Below, piece by piece: positions 7,975 to 16,379 of a stretch of DNA of 64,000 bases. Source of the DNA: Brasilonema angustatum HA4187-MV1. Lineage in GTDB: Bacteria; Cyanobacteriota; Cyanobacteriia; Cyanobacteriales; Nostocaceae. The DNA is taken from contig JAHHGV010000019.1 of assembly GCA_019359695.1 (NCBI GenBank), positions 62,001-126,000 of the forward strand, read 5' to 3'. Each line of letters opens with the position of its first letter. Position 1 is the stretch's first letter. A model generated the notes under the pieces. That model was not told the DNA's origin. It worked only from the letters and a program-made list of their open reading frames with translations, and did no database searches. A program made the translations under genes and the position numbers.

Positions 7975-9015
7975 TTAGACTAACGCAGGTGTTTTCTCCA
8001 TCTCCACGTTGTACTTACCCTGACTGGCAGCACCATTCAACTTTGCCCGATTAAAAAGCAACTGTTGTGCGGCTTTGGTATTGTCATCCTCTCCGCGCCA
8101 GTGCTCTAGAGCGGGTTGCTGAATCGCACGAGCATATGAGAAAGTAACAGGCCAAGGACACTTCGCACCATACTTGAGATTCATCGCATTTAGGTGTGCG
8201 GTTGACTTTTCATTGGTTTGTCCACCAGACAGGAATGCCACACCCGCAACTGTTGCAGGTACATTGCTCAGCAAGCATTGGATCGTCATTTGGGCCACTT
8301 GATCTACTGTTGATTGAGTAGAACAATTTAATCCTGCAATCACCATGCTGGGCTTGAGAATCATTTGATCGAATGCCACTTTGTTCAAGCGCAGTTGAGT
8401 AAATACGGCTTGCAAGGTTTGATCAGTAACTTCATAACATCGCTCAATTGTATGATCGCCATCGATCAGCACTTCTGGTTCTACAATCGGCACCAATCCC
8501 CCTTCTTGACACAGTGCTGCATACCGAGCAAGGGCATGGGCATTAGCTTCAATACAAGTACGGCTGGGAATGCCGTTACCGATGGTAATCACAGCTCGCC
8601 ACTTAGCAAATCGCGCACCTATTTTATAGTACTCAGCAATGCGATCGCGCAATCCATCAAGTCCCTCTGTGATCTTCTCTTGCGGACATCCTGATAAATC
8701 TTTTGCTCCGGTATCTACTTTGATGCCTACGATCACGCCTGCTTCCGGCATCACCTGGGTAAAGGGTTTACCTGAGAGTGTAGATTGATGAATTGTTTCA
8801 TCATACAGAATCGCACCGCTAATAAACTCACCCAAGTTAGGAGTCGTCAAAATTAGTTCCCGGTAAGCACGTCGGCGATCCTCTGTGGGTTGAATCCCCA
8901 GTTTCTCAAACCGCTTGTTACAGGTGCCATTACTTTCATCCATTGCCAGAATACCCTTACCAAGAGCAACCATAGCTTGGGCTGTGGCTCTCAATTCCTT
9001 GGCGTAAGTGCTCAT
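7975..9015 (-). CDS. fda: Fructose-bisphosphate aldolase, class I
   Basis: A 346-residue class I (Schiff-base) aldolase that interconverts fructose 1,6-bisphosphate and the two triose phosphates in glycolysis, gluconeogenesis and the Calvin cycle. The Schiff-base lysine is K221 in MILKPSMV; other active-site elements are GILAMDESNGT (residues 21-31) and GIKVDTGA. This is the eukaryote-like enzyme that cyanobacteria carry beside class II FbaA. The ATG has an AGGAG ribosome site (TTTAGGAGAAATTAAC). The 3' flank is duplicated exactly at 6407-6461 and the upstream region, with divergence, at 7427-7570, so the locus was once duplicated. Confidence 0.95.
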   Translation of the reverse strand: MSTYAKELRATAQAMVALGKGILAMDESNGTCNKRFEKLGIQPTEDRRRAYRELILTTPNLGEFISGAILYDETIHQSTLSGKPFTQVMPEAGVIVGIKVDTGAKDLSGCPQEKITEGLDGLRDRIAEYYKIGARFAKWRAVITIGNGIPSRTCIEANAHALARYAALCQEGGLVPIVEPEVLIDGDHTIERCYEVTDQTLQAVFTQLRLNKVAFDQMILKPSMVIAGLNCSTQSTVDQVAQMTIQCLLSNVPATVAGVAFLSGGQTNEKSTAHLNAMNLKYGAKCPWPVTFSYARAIQQPALEHWRGEDDNTKAAQQLLFNRAKLNGAASQGKYNVEMEKTPALV

Positions 9016-9485
9016 GTTAATTTCTCCTAAATTATGACTGTAGCTGTCCTAAATGATTTTGTTCTTTGATTTGGTTCTTAGTTTTAGTTAAAATTTGTTC
9101 TTGCTCTGGTTCATACTCAGAGCCTGTGTATTATTTTTGTCCTGCGCAAAAGACACATTAGCAAATATAAAACACATCTTGGAGCTTATATTAGGGATTC
9201 TAAATATCAATTACTTCAATCTATAGATAGAAAGATCTATAAAAAATATTCTCAATAAAAATGAATTCACTAGGAGTGCAAGCCGTAAATGCTGCTGAAC
9301 AACCCAACAGCGTTGAAAAGGTTAACAGGGGTGTAAGGGCAAAACAAGTCAAAAGTCAAAAGTATTAATTTTTACTTTTGACTTCCTTGAAAGGGCGGGG
9401 CTGTAGGGGATCAATGAGTGGGGGTGAGAACCCTCTCAGGGTGTCCTCTGCTACTTTGGTTATAAATTTTTATCCGTACACGATA
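9016..9485. other. Aldolase upstream region and spacer
   Basis: The stretch next to the aldolase start holds its 5' leader (ribosome site at 9019-9030) and an A/T-rich upstream region whose diverged copy lies at 7427-7570. Conservation between the copies points to 9126-9275 as the likely promoter zone. Beyond that are spacer repeats (AAGTCAAAAGTATTAATTTT) and no protein-like frame. Confidence 0.5.
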
Positions 9486-10799
9486 TTATCTATAATCCTG
9501 TCTCTGAATATCCCGCAGACGAGCAGCATTACGAATACCATACTCAGGACGAGTAAAACGATTTAACTGAGTTTCAAAAAAGTCCCGATTTGCTTGTAAA
9601 TGTTCGGGATTTGGGTCATCTAAAGGATGTAAAAGTGCTGTTCGTAATGCTTGAATAACTGCAGAAGTGACGCAGTACATTGAACGTTGGAAACTAATTC
9701 CTAACTGAATCAACGTATCTTCTTCGCCTCGGCAATATTGCTTGTAGTAATCAACAAGATATGGAGGCAAGAAATGCAACATATCTTGCATGAGTAGTGT
9801 TGGTGGAATACCTGCGGTACCTACTGGAAAGACATCTGCATAAAGAATTCCGTAGTGAAAGTCTTTTTGATCTGTTGGCACTTGTCCTGCTTGAGCATTA
9901 TAAGATTTTGTACCCCGAAAGGGAGCAGTACGGTAAAAAACAGCTTCCACGTAAGGTAATGCAGCCTCGTGAAGCCAGACAAAGCCTTTAGATTTGGGAA
10001 CGATTTCGTAGCATTCGCCACGAATATAAACGTTATGGTAAATAGGACGATTTGCGACTGCAAGAATTCCATTCACCAAGAAATTCATCGCCTCTGGGAC
10101 AGTCGTAATTTTCCCTTCGTCATATAAGTCTGACATTTCAAAAAACACGGCAGCCATGATTTCCCAGAACAAACCCAGATTAGAGTAGTAAGACATCTGA
10201 CGACACTGTTCTATAAACATATCTGGGAACAGTTTGTAGAGTCCCAACATGACAGGATTACCTTTGAAGTAAGCTTTGATTGCCCTATCAGCATTCGCTT
10301 TGTATTCTTCAGTATCCAGATAAGGGTCAAATTTTCCACCCATTCCTCTATGCCAAAGCATTGCTCGCATACAAGCTTCGGCAAACTCCATGTTAATTCG
10401 ATCATGGAATAAGTGATGCAATAATTTAGGCATTTTGAAGGTTTCACCCTTTTGCATAAATGCTAAGAGTTCCGGATGGGCAGTCGCCTCACCGCGCCAA
10501 ACTCTCAACTCAGCATCATCACCAGCATAATGATTGTGACGTTCTAAATACTCCTGAGAAATGAAGTATTTAAAAAAGGGAAATGGATCTATAAATACCT
10601 GCTCAGCAATATATAATAAGTCGCGCCAGTAAAAGTCCATCGGTACTGCATAAGCTTTGTAAAGACCGATGATTTGCATTAAGTTTTCTGGCGTGTCGGG
10701 CAACATTGCACCGCCTGCTTCTAACCGATGAATCACTTCTGCAAACTCATGGGTGGAAGGAGGTAATTTAGCTTCGGTTTTGTTTGGAGTTTGTACCAT
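9486..10799 (-). CDS. cupA: CO2 hydration protein of the NDH-1MS complex (CupA/ChpY-type)
   Basis: A 437-residue soluble protein of the CO2 hydration (ChpX/ChpY, CupA/CupB) family. In the thylakoid NDH-1MS complex this subunit is thought to turn CO2 into bicarbonate, driven by NDH-1 electron flow. Distinctive segments are AVPMDFYWRDLLYIAEQVF, FPFFKYFISQEYLERHNHYAGDD and many conserved His/Cys residues. Gene order ndhF3-ndhD3-cup on one strand matches the low-CO2-inducible operon of Synechocystis, so CupA is favoured over CupB. The cupS gene that follows in Synechocystis is not here. The ATG has an AGAGGAAATAAAA ribosome site. Confidence 0.9.
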   Translation of the reverse strand: MVQTPNKTEAKLPPSTHEFAEVIHRLEAGGAMLPDTPENLMQIIGLYKAYAVPMDFYWRDLLYIAEQVFIDPFPFFKYFISQEYLERHNHYAGDDAELRVWRGEATAHPELLAFMQKGETFKMPKLLHHLFHDRINMEFAEACMRAMLWHRGMGGKFDPYLDTEEYKANADRAIKAYFKGNPVMLGLYKLFPDMFIEQCRQMSYYSNLGLFWEIMAAVFFEMSDLYDEGKITTVPEAMNFLVNGILAVANRPIYHNVYIRGECYEIVPKSKGFVWLHEAALPYVEAVFYRTAPFRGTKSYNAQAGQVPTDQKDFHYGILYADVFPVGTAGIPPTLLMQDMLHFLPPYLVDYYKQYCRGEEDTLIQLGISFQRSMYCVTSAVIQALRTALLHPLDDPNPEHLQANRDFFETQLNRFTRPEYGIRNAARLRDIQRQDYR

Positions 10800-11059
10800 T
10801 TTTATTTCCTCTTTTCTTTTCTCTTAACTAGTAGCCTTCATTTCATCACGTATTAAGATATTTGAAACCACAGATGGACACTGATAAACACAAAAAATTA
10901 TACTAAGTTGCATTCATACAGATAATTTTTCCTCTCTCTGTTTTTCTCTTTCTCTGTGTTCTCTGTGCCTCTGCGGTTTTTTTTCATCAAATTGACTGTT
11001 CCAAGAAATGCCCATTGTCGTTCACAAAATTTTTTGAAAAATGGACATTCTAGATAGAT

Positions 11060-12562
11060 TTATTGATTGAGAGCGACTTGAGTCGTTACGGTTTTTTCAA
11101 TAGGAGGAATAGCCGCAACTATTGCTGTCGTTGTTGGTTCACTCCAACGCACTAACCAACTCGGTTGTACTCCCAAGAACAAGATCAGGGCTGCTAAAAT
11201 AAAAGCTGGTATTTTCTCAGACAACAGAACTTTGGGATAGTAAGCTAAGTCGTTGTCAAGTTTGCCAAAACAGGTGCGGTTAAGGAGGATGACAAAGTAA
11301 ACTGCAGTTAAGCCACTGGCGACAACACATAACAGTGTTGGTATCGGAAAGACGGAGAAACTGCCTTGAAACACGATAAATTCAGCAATAAATCCTGTCA
11401 TACCAGGAATACCAGCACTTGCCATACCTCCTAAAATGAGTAGGGCGCTTGTTAAGGGTAATCCGCGTATAGGACTCATTAAACCATTGAGTTTATCCAA
11501 CTCACGGGTTCCTACCTTGTCTTCTACAACTCCTATAAGATGGAAAAGGATGGCGAGGATAATACCGTGACTGAACATTTGGGCGATCGCACCAATCAAT
11601 GCTAACGAAGTACTAGCTGCTGCTGCTAACAATATATAGCCCATGTGCCCAATGGAACTATATGCAACCATGCGCTTGATATCTTTTTGAGCGATCGCGG
11701 TGACTGCCCCGTATATAGCACTGATTGCTCCCCAAGTTGCTAAACTGGGTGCAAGAATACTCCAAGCTTCGGGAAATAGCGCCATCCCAAATCGCAAAAC
11801 GCCATAAGTTCCTAACTTTGCTAACACTCCACCAAGAAGAATCGCGATGGGGGCTGAAGCTTCAACGTAAGCATCTGGTAACCAAGTGTGTAAGGGAACT
11901 AGGGGAATTTTGATTCCAAACCCTAGCACGATTCCTACAAGTAGAATGATTTGTAGTGTTGTTGATAAGGCTTGAGTTGAGAGTGTATTGTAATCAAAAC
12001 TAGTTGAACCAGTGAGCCAAACTGTACCCAGAAATGTTGCTAGAATTAATGCTCCTGAAACAGCGGTATAAATTAGAAACTTCATAGCCGCATAAGTCCG
12101 CTTTTCACCTCCCCATATGGAAATTAGGAGATAGAAGGGTATTAATTCTAGTTCGTAGAACAAGAAGAAGAGCAATAAATTCTGTGCTGCAAATGCACCT
12201 GCAACTCCTGCACTTACTAATAAGATAAGGGAGTAATAAAGCCGGGGACGTTCTGTTTCTTGGTTGCTGCTGTAAATCGCAATCCAAGTGAGCAAACTAT
12301 TTAATAGCAGCATCAGTATGGAAAGTCCATCAACTCCTAATTGGTAACTTAAACCAAGGGTATCGTTCCAAGGTAGATATTCCTGCAACTGCATCCCAGA
12401 ATCAGAGATATCAAATTTAAACAGGAGGAAAATATTCCAAAGAAGAACTAATCCAGTAACGGTTAGGGCTGTTAAACGAATATTGATTGCGGGAATGGCA
12501 CGAGGTAATAAACTAATAACAGCGGCTCCTAAAATAGGTAGCCAAATTAAGAGACTGAGCAT
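11060..12562 (-). CDS. ndhD3: NAD(P)H-quinone oxidoreductase subunit 4, NdhD3-type
   Basis: A 500-residue proton-pumping membrane subunit of photosynthetic complex I with about 14 helices. The antiporter-like core motifs are present: the FYELELIPFYLLISIWGG glutamate helix, KIPLVPLHTWLPDAYVEAS with the broken-helix lysine, and AIAQKDIKRMVAYSSIGHMG. Located between ndhF3 and cupA, it is expected to be the NDH-1MS version (CO2 uptake) and not the respiratory NdhD1/D2. The spacing to ndhF3 is 189 bases and to cupA 260 bases; both spacers carry CTCTGCG/TTCTCTG-type cyanobacterial repeats, so cotranscription is likely but not proven by overlap. Confidence 0.92.
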   Translation of the reverse strand: MLSLLIWLPILGAAVISLLPRAIPAINIRLTALTVTGLVLLWNIFLLFKFDISDSGMQLQEYLPWNDTLGLSYQLGVDGLSILMLLLNSLLTWIAIYSSNQETERPRLYYSLILLVSAGVAGAFAAQNLLLFFLFYELELIPFYLLISIWGGEKRTYAAMKFLIYTAVSGALILATFLGTVWLTGSTSFDYNTLSTQALSTTLQIILLVGIVLGFGIKIPLVPLHTWLPDAYVEASAPIAILLGGVLAKLGTYGVLRFGMALFPEAWSILAPSLATWGAISAIYGAVTAIAQKDIKRMVAYSSIGHMGYILLAAAASTSLALIGAIAQMFSHGIILAILFHLIGVVEDKVGTRELDKLNGLMSPIRGLPLTSALLILGGMASAGIPGMTGFIAEFIVFQGSFSVFPIPTLLCVVASGLTAVYFVILLNRTCFGKLDNDLAYYPKVLLSEKIPAFILAALILFLGVQPSWLVRWSEPTTTAIVAAIPPIEKTVTTQVALNQ

Positions 12563-12751
12563 AAATTGCTTGGTTATGTAATTGACGAAAGGAGTAAAAA
12601 ACCGCAGAGTTCAAGAGAACGCAGAGGAAGGGAAAAGAGAGAGAAGTTTTATCAGTTAGTAGAAATTTTTGCTTGTTAGTTCTTGATTGTGAGTTGACAA
12701 CTTTTTCCGGGCGCAAGAGTTTGCGCCCCATGTTACAAAGAAATCTGGAAA

Positions 12752-14614
12752 CTAAAACATCAAATTTAAAAGATAAGAACCCCAGTGTTGCCAACTCACT
12801 ACCATTCCTAAAATACCTACTCCCAATAGCACGGTGAATGCATAAAACTGGGTTTGTCCGGATGTGCTATATTTCAAACTTTCTCCACTCAATATGGAAA
12901 CTAAGCCAACTAAGTTAACAATTCCATCGAATATGAGGCGGTCGATCATGTCTGCTAGTTTTGAAATCATAGCAACGCTGAAAACTATGCTCACCCGATA
13001 CAGTTTTGGAGTGTAAAAGTCGTATGCTAGCAAGTCTTGCAAAGGTTTCAAAGGGAAGCGAATTGGTTTGGGAATGATGTTGCTTAAATAAATGACGCTT
13101 GCAATGGCGCAGCCAAAAATACTTGACCACATCAACAGAAGTCCGACATCTTTGTTAAGAGTTTCCCAAGTTGGTAGTAGTGATAAGCTTTGTAACACTA
13201 GGGGTAAATGGAGAGTAAAGCCAAGCAAAATGATTGTGGGTAGAGCCATTTGCCAACTGACTTCAGGTGAGCGATCGCTCATTTGCTTTGGTTTTCCACC
13301 AAATATTAAACTGAATTCCCTGGTTAAGCTGAAGGCTGTTAAAGTGTTGACTATGATAAGTACTCCCACAAGCCAAGGTTGTGTTGTCCATAGTCCTGAT
13401 GCTAATTTCAGCAATGCCCAAAAGCCGCCTAACGGTGGAAACCCAATTAATCCTAGAGTCCCTACTATATATGCTATTCCAGAAACTGGACGGCGTGACC
13501 AAAGTCCCCCCAGAAGGCTGACATCTTGAGTGATGCTGTTCCAAACAATTGCACCAGTACTCATGACTAGGAGTGCTGAGGCTAAGGCGTGGGTGAGGAC
13601 TAACAACAGTGCTGCTTCATCTTGTTGTGTCCCAACAGCGATAAAGATCATACCCATGTAAGCACTGACGGAGTAGGATAAGCAGCGTTTGAGATCAACT
13701 TGGGCGATCGCAATCAAAGAACCACCCACTGCTGTCACAACACCGATAGCCACCATTGCAGAAGTTGCTATTGGTGACAAGCTGAAAACAGGTTGCAGTT
13801 TAATCAGCACCCAAGCACCACTGGCAACGACGACTGAATTCCGTAAAATTGTACTGGGAACAGGTCCTTCCATTGCTTCATCCAACCACAGATGCAAGGG
13901 AAACTGGGCACACTTACCCATTGGACCTGCAATTAATGCCAGACATGTTAATGTTATTAAGGTTGGGTTGACATTGGCAGTAGTCGCCCATTCTGCTAAA
14001 TCGGTGTAGTTCCAAGTTCCAGCTTGTGACCATATTGCCAATACTCCCATGAGCAGAAATAAATCTCCCACCCGCTTGGTTAAGAAAGCATCTCTAGCGC
14101 CTGTGACAACCAAAGGCTGACTAAACCAAAGTCCTACTAATAAGTAGGTTCCTAAAGTTAGGATTTCCAAAATCACATAACTGAAAAACAAAGAGTTGCA
14201 TAATGCAAGGGCGCATAACCCAGCTTCAAACAATCCCAACAGTGAATAAAAGCGTGCCCAACCCCAGTCCATCTCCATATAGCCGACAGCAAAAATTTGT
14301 GCCAGCAAATTTAAGCCGGTAATGACAACCATCGCGCCGATACTTAATGAGGAGATTTCTAAATCAATAGAAAGATTTAAACCAGCAGTATTTAACCAAG
14401 GTATAGATATCTCATATGGCGCTTGATTCCAGGCAATTGGTAAGACAAAAGCAGAATGAACAAACGCAAGAAATGTCATGACCAAATTAATGTAACCTGC
14501 TGGTCTTGGTCCTGTGCGTTTAATGATTCCTGGAGACCAAGGCACGGCTAAAAGCGCACCACTTAAGGCATAGCAAGGAACTAAGCAAACAGTTTCAAGT
14601 AGAAAATGATCCAT
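12752..14614 (-). CDS. ndhF3: NAD(P)H-quinone oxidoreductase subunit 5, NdhF3-type
   Basis: A 620-residue NuoL/NdhF-type antiporter-like subunit with some 15 membrane helices. Core motifs include SYVILEILTLGTYLLVGLWF, FPLHLWLDEAMEGPVPSTIL and AIAQVDLKRCLSYSVSAYMG. It is the first gene of the ndhF3-ndhD3-cupA unit for inducible high-affinity CO2 uptake. The ATG has a GAGG ribosome site (TTTAGAGGATAATTA). A dyad at 14775-14790 upstream could bind the LysR-type repressor NdhR/CcmR, which controls this operon in other cyanobacteria. Confidence 0.93.
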   Translation of the reverse strand: MDHFLLETVCLVPCYALSGALLAVPWSPGIIKRTGPRPAGYINLVMTFLAFVHSAFVLPIAWNQAPYEISIPWLNTAGLNLSIDLEISSLSIGAMVVITGLNLLAQIFAVGYMEMDWGWARFYSLLGLFEAGLCALALCNSLFFSYVILEILTLGTYLLVGLWFSQPLVVTGARDAFLTKRVGDLFLLMGVLAIWSQAGTWNYTDLAEWATTANVNPTLITLTCLALIAGPMGKCAQFPLHLWLDEAMEGPVPSTILRNSVVVASGAWVLIKLQPVFSLSPIATSAMVAIGVVTAVGGSLIAIAQVDLKRCLSYSVSAYMGMIFIAVGTQQDEAALLLVLTHALASALLVMSTGAIVWNSITQDVSLLGGLWSRRPVSGIAYIVGTLGLIGFPPLGGFWALLKLASGLWTTQPWLVGVLIIVNTLTAFSLTREFSLIFGGKPKQMSDRSPEVSWQMALPTIILLGFTLHLPLVLQSLSLLPTWETLNKDVGLLLMWSSIFGCAIASVIYLSNIIPKPIRFPLKPLQDLLAYDFYTPKLYRVSIVFSVAMISKLADMIDRLIFDGIVNLVGLVSILSGESLKYSTSGQTQFYAFTVLLGVGILGMVVSWQHWGSYLLNLMF

Positions 14615-14774
14615 TAATTATCCTCTAAATTTGCAGCATAACAGGACGCTGTTGTCAATGAACAACCATTGTTTTCTACAACGCAGATATGCGAGTTGAA
14701 AAATTTAACTTTTATTTCATCTTCTTTAATCATAGATTACCGTGTATCTATAAAAAGGGGAATAAGTCAGCTAA

Positions 14775-14790
14775 ATCATTAATCAATGAT
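14775..14790. promoter_or_regulatory. Candidate LysR-type (NdhR/CcmR) operator upstream of ndhF3
   Basis: ATCATT-AATC-AATGAT is a perfect 6-bp inverted repeat with a 4-base spacer, about 160 bases before the ndhF3 start. NdhR sites in Synechocystis are A/T-rich dyads of similar half-site content (TCAATG/ATCAAT). No regulator gene adjoins it. The assignment is by resemblance and position only. Confidence 0.35.
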
Positions 14791-14864
14791 GACTCTAAGA
14801 AATTCTTATAGTTTTAAAAATTCTAATAGTTACTATTGTTTGCAATCTATGTTTTTAAAGCTAC

Positions 14865-14898
14865 AGATCCCCGACAACTTTTACGAAGTCGGGGATCT
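14865..14898. repeat. AGATCCCCGAC hairpin repeat, copy 1
   Basis: AGATCCCCGAC (14865-14875) pairs with GTCGGGGATCT (14888-14898) across a 12-base loop. The same palindrome recurs at 15351-15397 and, less perfectly, near 44999-45033. It is a dispersed cyanobacterial hairpin; here only a weak T-run follows. Confidence 0.8.
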
Positions 14899-15041
14899 TA
14901 GGATTTCTATAGTTACTATTATTTCCTACTTATTCTGACTACTGAGTTGTGACTGCTGAGTTCTTTCTTGGTAAAATGATTGAAAATAATTAGCATCAAA
15001 TTCTTTTCCTTCTACCAGTTGCCAGTATCTTCTACAACTAG

Positions 15042-15173
15042 GGAGGTTTTCGAGCCGCACTCAATGTTAGGAATCTGTTTGACGTTGACTATTTTGAGAC
15101 TTCCCAGAGCAGGACGCGTGTTTTCCCAGATGATCCGTTGACGGTGGTAGGGTCGATTTCATGGCAGTTTTGA
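15042..15173 (+). pseudogene. C-terminal remnant of a TonB-dependent siderophore receptor
   Basis: A 43-codon frame runs from just after a stop at 15039 to TGA at 15171. It reads as the last strands of an outer-membrane TonB-dependent receptor: AALNVRNLFDVDYFETS, then an SRTRVFPDDPLTVVG segment and the terminal SISWQF, with the aromatic C-terminal residue needed for barrel insertion. There is no start, plug or barrel upstream. The stretch is therefore a decayed end of a receptor, possibly a ferric-siderophore one. Intact TonB/ExbB/ExbD genes exist at 40-43 kb. Confidence 0.75.
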
Positions 15174-15287
15174 CTCCACCTTTCCTTACAACAAGGGGTT
15201 TGGGTTGGTGGGGTGACACAAGTCAACATAAATCCTTGTACAATTATGGGCAGCCGTAAAGTGCTATGGTGCTCTGTCCCCTTTGGG

Positions 15288-15322
15288 GCGATAAGCCCAA
15301 GGCTAGCCGCTACGCGTATCGC
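15288..15322. repeat. 35-bp small dispersed repeat bounded by a split HIP1 site, copy 1
   Basis: The unit starts GCGATAAGCC and ends CGCGTATCGC, so its ends are GCGAT and ATCGC, the two parts of a HIP1 octamer. Copy 2 at 55882-55916 has the same length and ends and differs only in the middle. This fits the small dispersed repeats described in Nostoc genomes. Confidence 0.75.
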
Positions 15323-15350
15323 AACCTCTAGCAGTTCTAAATCATTCATG

Positions 15351-15397
15351 AAAAACAAGATCCCCGACTTCTCTAAAGAGTCGGGGATCTTGTTTTT
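15351..15397. repeat. AGATCCCCGAC hairpin repeat, copy 2 (19-bp stem, terminator-like)
   Basis: Bases 15351-15369 and 15379-15397 are perfect reverse complements (19 bp) around a 9-base loop. The stem ends in A5/T5 tracts, so it would work as a bidirectional terminator. It is the best-preserved member of the family at 14865 and 44999. Confidence 0.85.
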
Positions 15398-15540
15398 CAA
15401 TTTTCACCAAATCAAATACAACTGGTATATGTGATCCATTTTCTCCATCACTGTTTGCAACGCCAGCTATAATTCTTACACCGCTCACACTCAATCTCAA
15501 AAGTTCTCTCTTGTTTGAATGCTACTTGGTACCATACTAG

Positions 15541-15741
15541 TTAGTAGATTTTTTCTACTACTGCTTGCGCATTTCCTGGTAAAATATACGCGACTACTGA
15601 TGACTGGTGCGACGACTCACTCATAGGAGCAGGTTTCATTTCGCCCCTAAAGTCTAGCAGTTGTACAAGCACAAGGTAGCCAAGTGCCAAAATTATGGAA
15701 ACCGCACCTGTGATAATTGCAACTATTTTCCCACGATTCAT
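15541..15741 (-). CDS. Small single-helix membrane protein, conserved-looking
   Basis: A 66-residue protein starting MNRGKIVAIITGAVSIILA with one membrane helix at about residues 5-28, then LLDFRGEMKPAP and a polar tail. The start at 15741 is chosen because AGGTGAG lies five bases upstream; a GTG three codons earlier is possible. I recall small cyanobacterial hypothetical proteins with this helix-plus-LLDFRGEM layout, but no function is known to me. It stands alone next to a decayed transposon. Confidence 0.7.
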   Translation of the reverse strand: MNRGKIVAIITGAVSIILALGYLVLVQLLDFRGEMKPAPMSESSHQSSVVAYILPGNAQAVVEKIY

Positions 15742-15801
15742 CAATCTCACCTGTAATGTTAAGATATAGTAATATCCTTATATTAAAATTGCAATACCAC
15801 T

Positions 15802-15880
15802 TGACATCTCCCCCGGCTGGAAGCACGGGGGATTCTAGACTGTTGCAGCTACGGGGTCTACAAGACCCCGTAGCTGCGTC
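15802..15880 (-). mobile_element. Right end of an IS200/IS605-type element, with possible omega-RNA region
   Basis: On the minus strand, just after the tnpB stop, a perfect 15-bp hairpin (15845-15859 with 15863-15877) is followed by a second hairpin, CCCCC..GGGGG, and the end GGGGGAGATGTCAA (15802-15832). This subterminal hairpin with the AGATGTCAA end is usual for IS200/IS605 elements. In active elements the tnpB 3' region makes the guide RNA of TnpB, and the guide would be the flank beyond 15802. Whether RNA is made here is unknown. Confidence 0.6.
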
Positions 15881-16379
15881 TACAATATGATTTATCTAAT
15901 CGCGTAAACAAATCGTATCGCTGTGGCGTTGTCAAAACCGCCCTACCTACCTCGACCAGGCTCACACCTAGCTGTGTAGCTACTTTCTTGGCTATGTTAG
16001 CTGCTCCGTTAGCATCCGCGTTGATTAATAAACCTGCGGCTGTTTTGTACAAACCACGGTTTGTCCTTTTTCCAGATGGCACCCATCCCTTGGGTTTTTC
16101 ACCAAATTTATGTAGACTATCGCCATCTAAGAATGATGCTTTTGATGTGTAAGCTTCTTCGGTGACCGTGACTACAATCCCGTATTCAGAAGCTAGTTGC
16201 TTTAATCGTGCAATTAGTCGTCCTGTTGGGATGGGGACAAAGTTTTGGTTGTTAACCTTACCCATCTCAGAACCAACTTTGTGACATTCATTCCATCCGA
16301 TTATGATGTTGCCAATCTTGTCGTTTAGGCATCGGTTGATAATGAACCGCACTGCTTTGTTGATTGCATCGCGCATTTG
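15858..16379 (-). pseudogene. tnpB: tnpB (IS605 OrfB family), 3' exon-like part
   Basis: This 173-codon part starts at the intron junction with QMRDAINKAVRFIINRC and continues with IIIGWNECHK, then YTSKASFLDGD and RGLYKTAAGLLINADANGAANI before the stop. It is the C-terminal half of a TnpB RuvC nuclease. The last RuvC aspartate (NADANGA) is present. The CxxC zinc finger usual after YTSK is missing, and the RuvC-II position usually held by Glu reads GWN. It joins in frame to 17133-17525 if bases 16380-17132 are removed. The N terminus of tnpB is also lost, so the gene is dead as read. Confidence 0.8.

Noticed and set aside
15089-15400. A 103-codon minus-strand frame in the decayed region
   Set aside because: It runs through the TonB-receptor remnant, a small dispersed repeat and the 19-bp hairpin, all explained otherwise; the text has no domain-like pattern.
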